From Sinorhizobium glycinis (lineage in GTDB: Bacteria; Pseudomonadota; Alphaproteobacteria; Rhizobiales; Rhizobiaceae), in assembly GCF_001651865.1 (NCBI RefSeq), contig NZ_LPUX01000053.1:744001-808000 (forward strand): 64,000 nt of DNA. Reading direction: 5' to 3'. Position numbers and translations under genes: made by a program. The notes under the pieces are model-generated. The model worked only from the letters and a program-made list of their open reading frames with translations. It was not told the origin of the DNA and searched no databases. Within the stretch, counting starts at the first letter, position 1. Each line of letters opens with the position of its first letter. Below are positions 16,161 to 23,671 of this stretch, one piece after another.

Positions 16161-16412
16161 ATGAAGAAGATCCTTCTCGTCGCCAGCGTAATTCTTCCCC
16201 TCGCCGCCGCCTGCACGCAGACGGAAAAGGGTGCAGCAATTGGCGCCGCTTCCGGCGCGATCATCGGCGGCGCCGTAACGGACGATGTCGGAGGCGCCGC
16301 GGTCGGCGCGGCTGTGGGCGGCGTTGCCGGCGCCCTTATCGGCCGCGCGAGCGAACCCGGCTATTGCGTCTATCGCGACCGCTACGGTCGCCGCTACACC
16401 GCACGGTGCTGA
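16161..16412 (+). CDS. glycine-zipper lipoprotein
   Basis: An 83-residue precursor with a lipoprotein signal peptide and lipobox LAAAC (Cys18 as the lipidated residue). The mature part has an extended glycine/alanine zipper (GAAIGAASGAIIGGAVTDDVGGAAVGAAVGGVAGALIGRA) over residues 24-63 and a Tyr/Arg-rich C-terminus with two Cys (GYCVYRDRYGRRYTARC). Such proteins (YMGG/OsmB-like) sit in the outer membrane and are commonly osmotic- or stress-induced, fitting the EcfG-type promoter upstream. An AGGAAAGCACC site precedes the ATG. Exact function is unknown. Confidence 0.85.
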   Translation: MKKILLVASVILPLAAACTQTEKGAAIGAASGAIIGGAVTDDVGGAAVGAAVGGVAGALIGRASEPGYCVYRDRYGRRYTARC

Positions 16413-16480
16413 TGGCGGCCCTCGCGAAAGCGGATTCGGGGCCGCGTCGATAGTGGCCTACGTTCCGGCGAGAGGCACGC

Positions 16481-16507
16481 GACCCTCCCTTCTGTAGAGG
16501 GAGGGTC
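16481..16507. terminator. hairpin between convergent genes
   Basis: Perfect 10-bp stem GACCCTCCCT / AGGGAGGGTC with a 7-base loop, between the lipoprotein gene and the convergent NepR gene. It can act in both directions, though neither side has a long T-tract. Confidence 0.6.
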
Positions 16508-16534
16508 AGGCATGCCAATGTCGAGCTTCCTCTC

Positions 16535-16726
16535 TCAGTCCTCCGATTGCCCTCTCTCGGCCTCGTCGAGGCGCCGGAGAAGGTCGATGAACTGCTCGGG
16601 GACGGGCTCGGTCTCGACAGCTTGATAGAGCGCTCTCAGCTTGGAAGCGATCACGGCATTGGCATCATTTTTTCCGACGCCAGCAGCTAGTATGCCTCGC
16701 GCACGCCCGTTGGACCGATCGTTCAT
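16535..16726 (-). CDS. nepR: NepR-family anti-sigma factor
   Basis: A 63-residue protein whose core (ASKLRALYQAVETEPVPEQFIDLLRRLDEAE) is the NepR signature: helix, the conserved EPVP turn and second helix that clamp an EcfG sigma factor. It is released when phosphorylated PhyR takes its place. It is divergent from the PhyR-type gene 171 bases away, the usual arrangement for this module. No ecfG sigma gene is in the window. In S. meliloti the second anti-sigma/anti-anti-sigma pair (RsiA2/RsiB2) also lies apart from rpoE2, and the neighbouring gene order suggests this is that pair. Confidence 0.85.
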   Translation of the reverse strand: MNDRSNGRARGILAAGVGKNDANAVIASKLRALYQAVETEPVPEQFIDLLRRLDEAERGQSED

Positions 16727-16897
16727 TTTTCAATTCCGCACACCGAAGGCTCAAATCCCCGGCTGTTTTCCATTCGTATGCGTCGTCTGCAAACTGTTTC
16801 CTGAATTCGGAAGACGTGTGCACCACATTGACGTATCCTGCGTCACGACCACCGCCCGTAATTGGGACTTTACGGACAATAGTTTAGGAAGGCCTAA

Positions 16898-17695
16898 ATG
16901 TCACTTTCCACCAGGATTGCGCCACATCTTCCTTATCTCAGGCGTTATGCCCGCGCCGTCAGCGGCTCGCAAGCGGCTGGCGATGCCTATGTCGCCGCCG
17001 TCCTGGAGGCGCTGATCGAAGACGTCGGGCTCTTCCCCTCGGCATCGAGCGATCGAATAGGCCTCTACAAGCTGTTCTGTTCCCTCTTCGAAAAGGTGAA
17101 GGTCGATCGGTCCAATCTGGCCTCGCCGTACGCCTGGGAGCAGAGAGCCGCCGCCAATCTGTCGCTGATCGCGCCCGCGCCGCGACAGGCATTCCTGCTG
17201 ATCTCCGTCGAAGGGTTTTCAAGCGGCGAGGCGGCTGAAATCATGTCGGTCGACCAGGGCGCGTTTGCCAAACTCCTGGCCGATGCTTCGGAAGAGATTT
17301 CGCGCCAGGTGGCCACCGACATCATGATCATCGAAGACGAGCCGCTCATCGCCATGGACATCGAGGACATGGTGACGAGCCTGGGGCATCGGGTCACCGG
17401 CATCGCCCGCACGCATCGCGAGGCTATCGATATCTATCGACAGACCTCGCCCAAAATGGTTCTCGCGGATATCCAGCTCGCCGACGGGAGCTCCGGGATC
17501 GACGCGGTCAACGATATCCTGACGCAGGCGGCCGTTCCGGTGATCTTCATCACCGCTTTCCCCGAGCGGCTGCTGACGGGCAACAAGCCGGAGCCGGCCT
17601 TCCTTGTGACGAAGCCTTTCAATCCGGAGATGGTCAAGGCGCTGATCAGCCAGGCGCTGTTCTTCGACGAACAAGCACACGCGGGAAGCCGGTAG
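16898..17695 (+). CDS. phyR: PhyR-type response regulator (anti-anti-sigma factor)
   Basis: A 265-residue protein with an N-terminal sigma-like domain (about residues 1-135; sigma2-like LPYLRRYARAVSGS, sigma4-like RQAFLLISVEGFSSGEAAEIM) and a C-terminal receiver domain (about 140-255). The receiver shows DIMIIEDEPLIAMDIEDM, the phospho-acceptor Asp191 in MVLADIQLADG, FITAFPE and the conserved Lys in VTKPFNPE. On phosphorylation the sigma-like domain binds NepR and frees the EcfG sigma factor. The SD AGGAAGG stands 5 bases before the ATG. It is probably the rsiB2 equivalent. The cognate HWE/HisKA2 kinase is not in the window. Confidence 0.93.
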   Translation: MSLSTRIAPHLPYLRRYARAVSGSQAAGDAYVAAVLEALIEDVGLFPSASSDRIGLYKLFCSLFEKVKVDRSNLASPYAWEQRAAANLSLIAPAPRQAFLLISVEGFSSGEAAEIMSVDQGAFAKLLADASEEISRQVATDIMIIEDEPLIAMDIEDMVTSLGHRVTGIARTHREAIDIYRQTSPKMVLADIQLADGSSGIDAVNDILTQAAVPVIFITAFPERLLTGNKPEPAFLVTKPFNPEMVKALISQALFFDEQAHAGSR

Positions 17696-17709
17696 GCTAA
17701 GACTAAGCG

Positions 17710-18837
17710 TCACCCGGGCAGTTGCGGCTCCGGCGGAGGGGCGCGCAGCTGCTCGAAAATGGTCATGGCGATCAGCGAGAGCGGCATGGCGAGGATCGCC
17801 CCGACCGCGCCCCACATCCACGTCCAGAACAGGATGGCGACGAAGATCAGGAACGGATTGACTTTGAAGCGTTGTCCCAGGATCGCCGGGACGACCAGGT
17901 TCTCCATGGCGAGATGGATGAGGAAGAAGGCGGTCGCCGGCGCGAGCGCCACGACCAGGGCATCATGGGTCATCAAGCCGCCAACAAGCAGCGACAGGGT
18001 CATGAACGTGACGCCCAGATAGGGAATGAAGCTCGAGACGAAGGCGAAGAGACCCCACAAAGGCGGCATCGGCAGGCCGCCGACCAGCGCGATCATCATG
18101 GTGAGGGCGCCCAGCGCCAGATAGATAAGGCTCGCCGTCGAGAAGTATCGCGTCAGCCCATCTTCGAGGGCATTCATGATCCGGATCGCGCTCAGACGGC
18201 CCTCGCGGCTGGGGAACGCAAGGATGATCGTGCTGCGCAGCTGCACGCGACCGAGCAGGAACAGGACGAGCGCCGCCAGGAAGATCAGCGTCTGGATCAG
18301 TGCCGGCGTGACGCTCGCCGCGACCGCGCCGAAGAGCGGCCCCGCATTCTTGACAATGACGTCCGCGAAGGCGTCAGCGCCGATGCTTCGCGCGAGCGCA
18401 ATCCTCCCCCACTCGAAGCGCTCGATGAAGGGCAGGACACGCTCCACCACGCCTTCGGCCAATCTCGGCGCCTCGCGCGCGACCTCGGTGATCGGCCCCA
18501 GGAGCGCATTGACGAGCGACGAAAGGCCGAGCACGAAGAACAGCGCCAGCAAAAGGCCACCAAGGATCGGCGGAAGCCCGAAACGTGCCAGCTCGTCGGC
18601 CGCCCTGCCGAGCACGATGCCGACGACGATGGCAAAAGCAATCGGCATCAGAATCGCCGCCATCGCGTAAACGGCGGCCGAACAGGCGACGACGAACAAC
18701 CCGACGATGCTCCAGGCGACGAGGAGATCCATGCCGTCGCGTTTTCGCGCCGCAGCCTTCGTCGCCTCCGCCAAGGCAATTTCCTTTTCGGCGTTGCGCT
18801 TGCGGCTACGGACAGCCGCTACACTTTTCGCGTCCAT
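17710..18837 (-). CDS. AI-2E family transporter (PerM/YdiK type)
   Basis: A 375-residue inner-membrane protein with a polar, basic N-terminus of about 38 residues, then 7-8 hydrophobic segments and the family motif VVPAILGQRFKVNPFLIFVAILFW near residues 315-338, with PYLG (FVSSFIPYLGVTFM) before it. Family members export autoinducer-2, tetrapyrrole precursors or Na+/H+; substrate cannot be assigned here. It is convergent with the PhyR gene (14 bases between stops). Confidence 0.83.
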   Translation of the reverse strand: MDAKSVAAVRSRKRNAEKEIALAEATKAAARKRDGMDLLVAWSIVGLFVVACSAAVYAMAAILMPIAFAIVVGIVLGRAADELARFGLPPILGGLLLALFFVLGLSSLVNALLGPITEVAREAPRLAEGVVERVLPFIERFEWGRIALARSIGADAFADVIVKNAGPLFGAVAASVTPALIQTLIFLAALVLFLLGRVQLRSTIILAFPSREGRLSAIRIMNALEDGLTRYFSTASLIYLALGALTMMIALVGGLPMPPLWGLFAFVSSFIPYLGVTFMTLSLLVGGLMTHDALVVALAPATAFFLIHLAMENLVVPAILGQRFKVNPFLIFVAILFWTWMWGAVGAILAMPLSLIAMTIFEQLRAPPPEPQLPG

Positions 18838-19001
18838 CGGCGCGCCTCATCCAACTGCTCTGCTCTGCGTGCCCGGCCGCTTCTCTCTCCCATAGTGGAC
18901 CATGGGACTGCCGGCCCCGTGCGGCGCGCGTCCGCAAGCGTCGAGTCGAGGAAGAGGTAAGCTGTGGGCAGTTTCCGCCCGTGATCTCGGCGGTCCCGCA
19001 G

Positions 19002-19172
19002 TCAATGCTTCTCGGGCGGAAATATGTGAAGCGTCAGGGAAAGCAGCGCCAGCCCCGCAAGGATCATCAGCAGAGTATAGGCCACGTCCTCCGACGTTCG
19101 CGGGAAAAGGCCGAAGCCCAGAACCACCCCGGCGATCAGCAGCAAGCAAAGCCGCGGCAGCCAGTAGAGCAT
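19002..19172 (-). CDS. small two-helix membrane protein, probably stress-induced
   Basis: A 56-residue protein starting MLYWLPRLCLLLIAG. The first hydrophobic helix ends in VLGFGLFPR, a short polar turn (TSEDV) follows, then a second helix (AYTLLMILAGLALLSLTLHIF), ending PPEKH. The ATG at 19172 is preceded by GGAGGAAG. A perfect EcfG-type promoter stands 33 bases before the ATG, which decides both the start and the reality of this short gene. No named family is recognised; the layout resembles DUF1328-like or YqaE-like stress membrane peptides. Confidence 0.72.
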   Translation of the reverse strand: MLYWLPRLCLLLIAGVVLGFGLFPRTSEDVAYTLLMILAGLALLSLTLHIFPPEKH

Positions 19173-19204
19173 GGGCACTTCCTCCACGTGCGGAACGATC
19201 GATA

Positions 19205-19230
19205 AACGCTCCGAGGAGGGGAATCGTTCC
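19205..19230 (-). promoter_or_regulatory. EcfG/RpoE2-type stress promoter
   Basis: Minus-strand GGAAC (plus GTTCC 19226-19230), 17 bases, CGTT (plus AACG 19205-19208), directly upstream of the 56-residue membrane protein gene. Confidence 0.8.
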
Positions 19231-19323
19231 TGCCGTGCCGCATCGGCAGCGCGCAGCAAAACGCCGCCGAGCGTTACCGCCGGCGGCGTCGGAGGATGAG
19301 TGTCGCGGCTTTGATGCGACGCC

Positions 19324-19668
19324 TCAGAGGGCTGCCGTGACGATGACCTCGACGAGGTATTCCGGTGTCGCGAGCTTGGCTTCCCCGGTGGCGCGGGCAG
19401 GCGTGTGGCCCTGCGGCACCCAGGCATCCCAGACGGAGTTCATCTTGGCAAAGTCCGCCATGTCGGCGAGCCAGACGGTGGCCGAGAGGATGCGCGTCTT
19501 GTCCGTGCCGGCGAGCGCCAGCAGACGGTCCACTTCGGCCAGCGCCTGTTTGGTCTGGGTGACGACGTCGTCTCCTGCGTTGCCCACCTGGCCGGCCAGG
19601 TAGACCGTATTGTTATAGACCACGGCCTGGCTCATCCGCGGACCGGTTTCAAAACGCTTGATTTCCAT
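19324..19668 (-). CDS. RidA/YjgF family enamine-imine deaminase
   Basis: A 114-residue trimeric-type RidA protein, which hydrolyses reactive 2-aminoacrylate and related enamines. Features are VYLAGQVGN, the WDAWVPQGHTPARATGEAKL segment with the substrate-binding Arg, and the C-terminal LVEVIVTA. The start is the ATG at 19668, with AGGA 8 bases upstream; a further ATG three codons earlier sits too close to the SD. It lies upstream of dppF but on the same strand and outside the dpp operon order, so it is not clearly linked to it. Confidence 0.88.
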   Translation of the reverse strand: MEIKRFETGPRMSQAVVYNNTVYLAGQVGNAGDDVVTQTKQALAEVDRLLALAGTDKTRILSATVWLADMADFAKMNSVWDAWVPQGHTPARATGEAKLATPEYLVEVIVTAAL

Positions 19669-19859
19669 ATTCGTCATCCTGGTGTTGGGCCGAACAAGGA
19701 TTGCCGGCCAATTCGGCTTTGCGCCGCCAAGCCCGAAGTCAGTGGCGGCGCAGATGCTCTACACGATCGGAACGAGAACTCCAACAAGCCGCAACCGCGC
19801 GAGCGACGCGGCTCGTGGGAATTTTCCGACCGCCAGCCATGCGGCCGGCATGGCGCCGC

Positions 19860-20687
19860 TCAGGCGGCGTTCTTGCGGGCGAGCCGCGCCTTGATGCTCG
19901 CCACATCGGCCCGCGGCGTGGCCGCAAACAGCGTCTTCGTATAGCTGTGCTGCGGATTGGAAAACACCTCGTCCCGGCTGCCGTATTCGACCGCCTCGCC
20001 GTAATACATCACCATCACGTCGTCGGCGATGTAGCGCACCACCGAGAGGTCGTGGCTGATGAAGACATAGGTGAGCTTGAACTCGTCCTGCAGGTCGGCA
20101 AGCAGGTTCAGGACCTGCGCCTGGACGGAAAGGTCGAGCGCCGAAACGGGCTCGTCCAGCACCAAGAGCTTGGGATTGAGCATCAGGGCGCGGGCGATAG
20201 CAATGCGCTGCCGCTGGCCGCCGGAGAACATGTGCGGATAGCGGTTGTAATGCTTCTCCTCGAGGCCGACCTTCTTCAGCATCGTCATCGCCCGCTCGCG
20301 TCGTTCGCCTGCGGGAACTTTGGTGTTGATCACCAGCGGCTCCGCAAGAATGTCGCCGATCTTCTGGCGCGGATTGAGCGAACCGTAGGGATTCTGAAAG
20401 ACGATCTGTACCTTGCGGCGCATTTCCGTGGTCAGGCCATCGCTGGCGATATCCACCTTCCTGCCCTCGATCAGCAGCTCTCCCGCCGTTGCCGGGTCGA
20501 TAAGAGTGATGATGCGTCCGAGTGTTGACTTGCCGCAGCCGCTCTCGCCGACGATCGCCAGCGTCTTGCCCTCGTCGACGGTGAAGCTGACGCCCTTCAG
20601 CGCATGAACGGTGCGCGCCTTGCGGAACAGGCTGCCGGGAATGTGGTAGTCGCGAACCAGGTTACGGGCTTCGAGAACGTGGGTCAT
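19860..20687 (-). CDS. dppF: dipeptide ABC transporter ATP-binding protein
   Basis: A 275-residue cytoplasmic ATPase subunit. Walker A is GESGCGKST, signature FSGGQRQRI, Walker B LLVLDEPVSALD, with the switch His in FISHDLSVVRYIA. The C-terminal extension ending KTLFAATPRAD is typical of the oligopeptide/dipeptide subfamily. It overlaps dppD by 4 bases (ATGA), indicating translational coupling and equal amounts of the two ATPases. It is the last gene of dppABCDF. Confidence 0.94.
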   Translation of the reverse strand: MTHVLEARNLVRDYHIPGSLFRKARTVHALKGVSFTVDEGKTLAIVGESGCGKSTLGRIITLIDPATAGELLIEGRKVDIASDGLTTEMRRKVQIVFQNPYGSLNPRQKIGDILAEPLVINTKVPAGERRERAMTMLKKVGLEEKHYNRYPHMFSGGQRQRIAIARALMLNPKLLVLDEPVSALDLSVQAQVLNLLADLQDEFKLTYVFISHDLSVVRYIADDVMVMYYGEAVEYGSRDEVFSNPQHSYTKTLFAATPRADVASIKARLARKNAA

Positions 20688-21538
20688 TGAGCGGCTCCCT
20701 CGAGCGCCTGCTGCTCATTGAAAAGTTCGGAGATCGTCGGCAACCGGTCCCCGGTCGCATTTTCCGGGAGGGCGGCGAGAAGCGCGCGCGTGTAGTTGCT
20801 CTTCGGAGATTCGAACAGCGACAGCACGTCCGCCTCCTCGATCTTGCGGCCCTTGTACTGGACGACGACGCGATCCGCCGTCTCGGCGACGACGCCCATA
20901 TTGTGGGTGATCATAATCAGGCCCATGCGGTATTCCTGCTGCAGCTTCATCAGAAGATCGAGGATCTGCTTCTGGATCGTCACGTCGAGCGCAGTCGTCG
21001 GCTCGTCGGCGATGAGAAGCTTCGGATTGCAGGCAAGCGCGATCGCGATCATCACGCGCTGGCACTGTCCGCCCGACATCTGATGCGGAAAATGGCCGAG
21101 GCGCTCGGCCGGATCGGGAATGCCGACGGCCTCGAAGAGCTCAATGGCGCGCCTACGGCGCGCCGCCCGATCGAGGCCCATATGGATCCGCAACACTTCC
21201 TCGATCTGGAAGCCGACCGTGAAGCACGGATTGAGGCTTGCGATCGGCTCCTGGAAGATCATCGCGATGTCCTTGCCGACGATCTTGCGGCGCTCGGCCG
21301 ACGGCATTTTCAAAAGGTCGCGTCCGTTGAAGGCGAGCCTGTCCGCCGTCACCTTCGCGGTCCAGGGCAAGAGCCCCATGGCCGCAAGCATGGACACGGA
21401 CTTGCCCGAGCCGGACTCCCCGACGATCGCCAGGACCTCGCCCTCATGGACGCTGAGCGAGACGCCGTCGACGGCCCGGAACGGCCCGGTTGCCGTCTGG
21501 AATTCGACGACGAGATTTTCGATTTCAAGAAGCGCCAT
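20684..21538 (-). CDS. dppD: dipeptide ABC transporter ATP-binding protein
   Basis: The first of two ATPases of the dipeptide importer, 284 residues. Walker A is GESGSGKS, signature MSGGQCQRV (Met for Leu in the first position, Cys for Arg in the fifth), Walker [13 protein letters not shown]. The C-terminus carries the oligopeptide-family region ([17 protein letters not shown]). It starts one base after the dppC stop and overlaps dppF by four bases. Confidence 0.94.
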   Translation of the reverse strand: MALLEIENLVVEFQTATGPFRAVDGVSLSVHEGEVLAIVGESGSGKSVSMLAAMGLLPWTAKVTADRLAFNGRDLLKMPSAERRKIVGKDIAMIFQEPIASLNPCFTVGFQIEEVLRIHMGLDRAARRRRAIELFEAVGIPDPAERLGHFPHQMSGGQCQRVMIAIALACNPKLLIADEPTTALDVTIQKQILDLLMKLQQEYRMGLIMITHNMGVVAETADRVVVQYKGRKIEEADVLSLFESPKSNYTRALLAALPENATGDRLPTISELFNEQQALEGAAQ

Positions 21539-21539
21539 G

Positions 21540-22448
21540 TCAGGACCTCTTCAGCTTGGGGTCGAGAGCATCACGCAATCCATCGCCCATCAGGTTGATT
21601 GCCAGAACCGTCAAAAGAATCGCGAGACCGGGAAGCGTCACCACCCACCAGGCACGAAGAATGAATTCGCGGGCCTCCGCCAGCATGGTTCCCCATTCCG
21701 GCGTCGGCGGCTGCGCGCCCATGCCGAGGAAGCCGAGCGCGGCGGCATCGAGTATGGCGCTCGAAAAGGAGAGCGTCGCCTGGACGATGAGCGGTGCCAT
21801 GCAATTCGGCAGGATGGTCCTGAACATCAGCCTCAGGTGCCCCGCTCCGGCGACCTTTGCCGCGACGACGTAATCGCGAGTCTTCTCCGACATCACCGCC
21901 GCTCGGGTCAGGCGAACGAAGTGAGGCTGGAAAACGAGGGCGATGGCGATCATCGCATTGGTGAGACCCGGCCCGAGCACCGCCACGAGGACGAGCGCCA
22001 ACAAGAGCGACGGGAAGGCCAGAATGATGTCCATGATCCGCATGATGAATGTATCCACCCATCCGCGGAAATAGCCGGCGATGACGCCGACCAGGATGCC
22101 GCCGCTCAGCGACAATGTGGTCACGATCACGCCGACGAACAGCGAGAAGCGCGTGCCATAGATGAGGCGGGAAAGCATGTCGCGGCCGACGGCGTCGGTT
22201 CCAAGAAGGAACTCGGCGCGGCCGCCATCCTGCCAGAACGGCGGAAGCAGAACCGACTCGCGGTACTGGATGGTCGGATCATGCGGTGCGACGAGCGGAG
22301 CGCAAAGCGCGAGGACCACCAGGAACAGGAAGAACGCCAGCCCGATAACGGCGCCGCGGTTCTCCGAAAAATAGTACCAGAATTCGGCCAGGCGCGCGCG
22401 GCGAGACGGATCGGTCGATATGGGGCTTGTTGCGGTTACTTCGGTCAT
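21540..22448 (-). CDS. dppC: dipeptide ABC transporter permease
   Basis: A 302-residue inner-membrane permease: a cytoplasmic N-terminus, one helix (AVIGLAFFLFLVVLALCAPLVA), a periplasmic loop with GTDAVGRDMLSRLIYGTRFS, then five helices with the EAA loop (AAKVAGAGHLRLMFRTILPN) that contacts the ATPases. Its partner is DppB, 10 bases upstream. Confidence 0.93.
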   Translation of the reverse strand: MTEVTATSPISTDPSRRARLAEFWYYFSENRGAVIGLAFFLFLVVLALCAPLVAPHDPTIQYRESVLLPPFWQDGGRAEFLLGTDAVGRDMLSRLIYGTRFSLFVGVIVTTLSLSGGILVGVIAGYFRGWVDTFIMRIMDIILAFPSLLLALVLVAVLGPGLTNAMIAIALVFQPHFVRLTRAAVMSEKTRDYVVAAKVAGAGHLRLMFRTILPNCMAPLIVQATLSFSSAILDAAALGFLGMGAQPPTPEWGTMLAEAREFILRAWWVVTLPGLAILLTVLAINLMGDGLRDALDPKLKRS

Positions 22449-22458
22449 ATCGCCCTCC

Positions 22459-23463
22459 TCAATGCCGGATGCGGGGGTTGATCAGCCCGTAGAGCAGATC
22501 AACGGCGAGGTTCACCAGCATGATGACGGCGGCGATGATCAGCAGCCCGCCCTGGATGACGGCGTAGTCGCGCCGGAAAACGGAATCGACCATCCATTTG
22601 CCGATGCCCGGCCATGAGAAGATCGTCTCCGTCAGGATGGCGCCCGCCAGCATCACACCGATCTGCAGGCCGATGGTGGTCACGACCGGGATCATCGCGT
22701 TGCGCAGCGCATGGATGCCAACCACCCGGAAAGTCGGAAGACCCTTGGCGCGCGCGGTGCGAACATAGTCTTCGGAGAGCACTTCGAGCATCGCCGAACG
22801 GGTCTGGCGCGCAATGACGGCGAGCGGGATGGTGCCGAGAACGATCGTCGGCAGGATCAAATGACTGAAGGCCGACCGGAACGCCCCCTCCTGCCCGGAC
22901 AACAGGGAATCGATCAGCATGAAACCGGTGACCGACGGAAAGAAGAACATCAGCGAGATGCGCCCGGAGACCGGCGTCCATTGCAATATGCCGGAGACGA
23001 CGATGATCAGCAGCAGGCCCCACCAGAAGATCGGCATCGAAAAGCCGACCAGCGCCGTGCCCATGATCATCTGGTCCACGACGGAACCACGCTTGATCGC
23101 CGCTATCACGCCGGCCGGAATACCGACGGTGACGGCGAAGATGATGGCGCACAGCGAGAGCTCGACGGTTGCCGGGAAGAGCTCCAGGAATTGATCGATC
23201 ACCGGCCTCTTGGTGACGATCGATACGCCGAAATCGCCGCGGACGATACCCCAGAGATAATCCAGGTACTGCACGACGATATGCCGGTCGAAGCCGAGCT
23301 GATGAGAAATCTCGGCGTGCCGCTCCGGCGACATCACCCGTTCGCCGGAAAGCAGCGCCACGGGGTCGCCGGGAAGCAGGCGAATGAAGGAGAAGGCAAT
23401 GATCGAGACCCCGATAAAGGTCGGGATCAGCACTGCCAAGCGCCCCAGCAAGAAACGAAACAT
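22459..23463 (-). CDS. dppB: dipeptide ABC transporter permease
   Basis: A 334-residue permease with six transmembrane helices, starting MFRFLLGRLAVLIPTFIGVS and including the family segments RLLPGDPVALLSGE and EAA loop RTARAKGLPTFRVVGIHALRNA. I place the start at the ATG at 23463, preceded by GAGG at 7 bases; a TTG two codons earlier is in frame. It is separated from dppA by 208 bases that hold a RIME palindrome, the only sizeable gap in the operon. Confidence 0.93.
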   Translation of the reverse strand: MFRFLLGRLAVLIPTFIGVSIIAFSFIRLLPGDPVALLSGERVMSPERHAEISHQLGFDRHIVVQYLDYLWGIVRGDFGVSIVTKRPVIDQFLELFPATVELSLCAIIFAVTVGIPAGVIAAIKRGSVVDQMIMGTALVGFSMPIFWWGLLLIIVVSGILQWTPVSGRISLMFFFPSVTGFMLIDSLLSGQEGAFRSAFSHLILPTIVLGTIPLAVIARQTRSAMLEVLSEDYVRTARAKGLPTFRVVGIHALRNAMIPVVTTIGLQIGVMLAGAILTETIFSWPGIGKWMVDSVFRRDYAVIQGGLLIIAAVIMLVNLAVDLLYGLINPRIRH

Positions 23464-23480
23464 AGTCAAACCTCATGCCA

Positions 23481-23580
23481 CTACAGCGCCGCGCAAATCG
23501 GACGCGCAAGGTCGCTGTAGCACTTTAAAAGTGCTGCATGTATTATCCTAAGATCGGAACCGATTTTAGGAAACAGGCAG
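23481..23580. repeat. RIME1-type element inside the dpp operon
   Basis: CTACAGCG (23481) ... CGCTGTAG (23513) and TGCATG (23535) ... CAGGCA (23574, one mismatch from CATGCA). It is inverted relative to the copy at 15.3 kb and lies between dppA and dppB. Confidence 0.78.
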
Positions 23581-23671
23581 TATCGCCGCGGCTTCGTGGC
23601 TGCAGCACTGGCAAAAAGGAAGAGGGGCGCTCGCCCAACGGCAAACGCCCCCTTCGGGTCAGTCGGCAAGG

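Noticed and set aside
16841-16897. GGGAC ... GTTT upstream of the PhyR gene as an EcfG promoter
   Set aside because: Wrong -35 core and a spacing of 13 rather than 16-17 bases.
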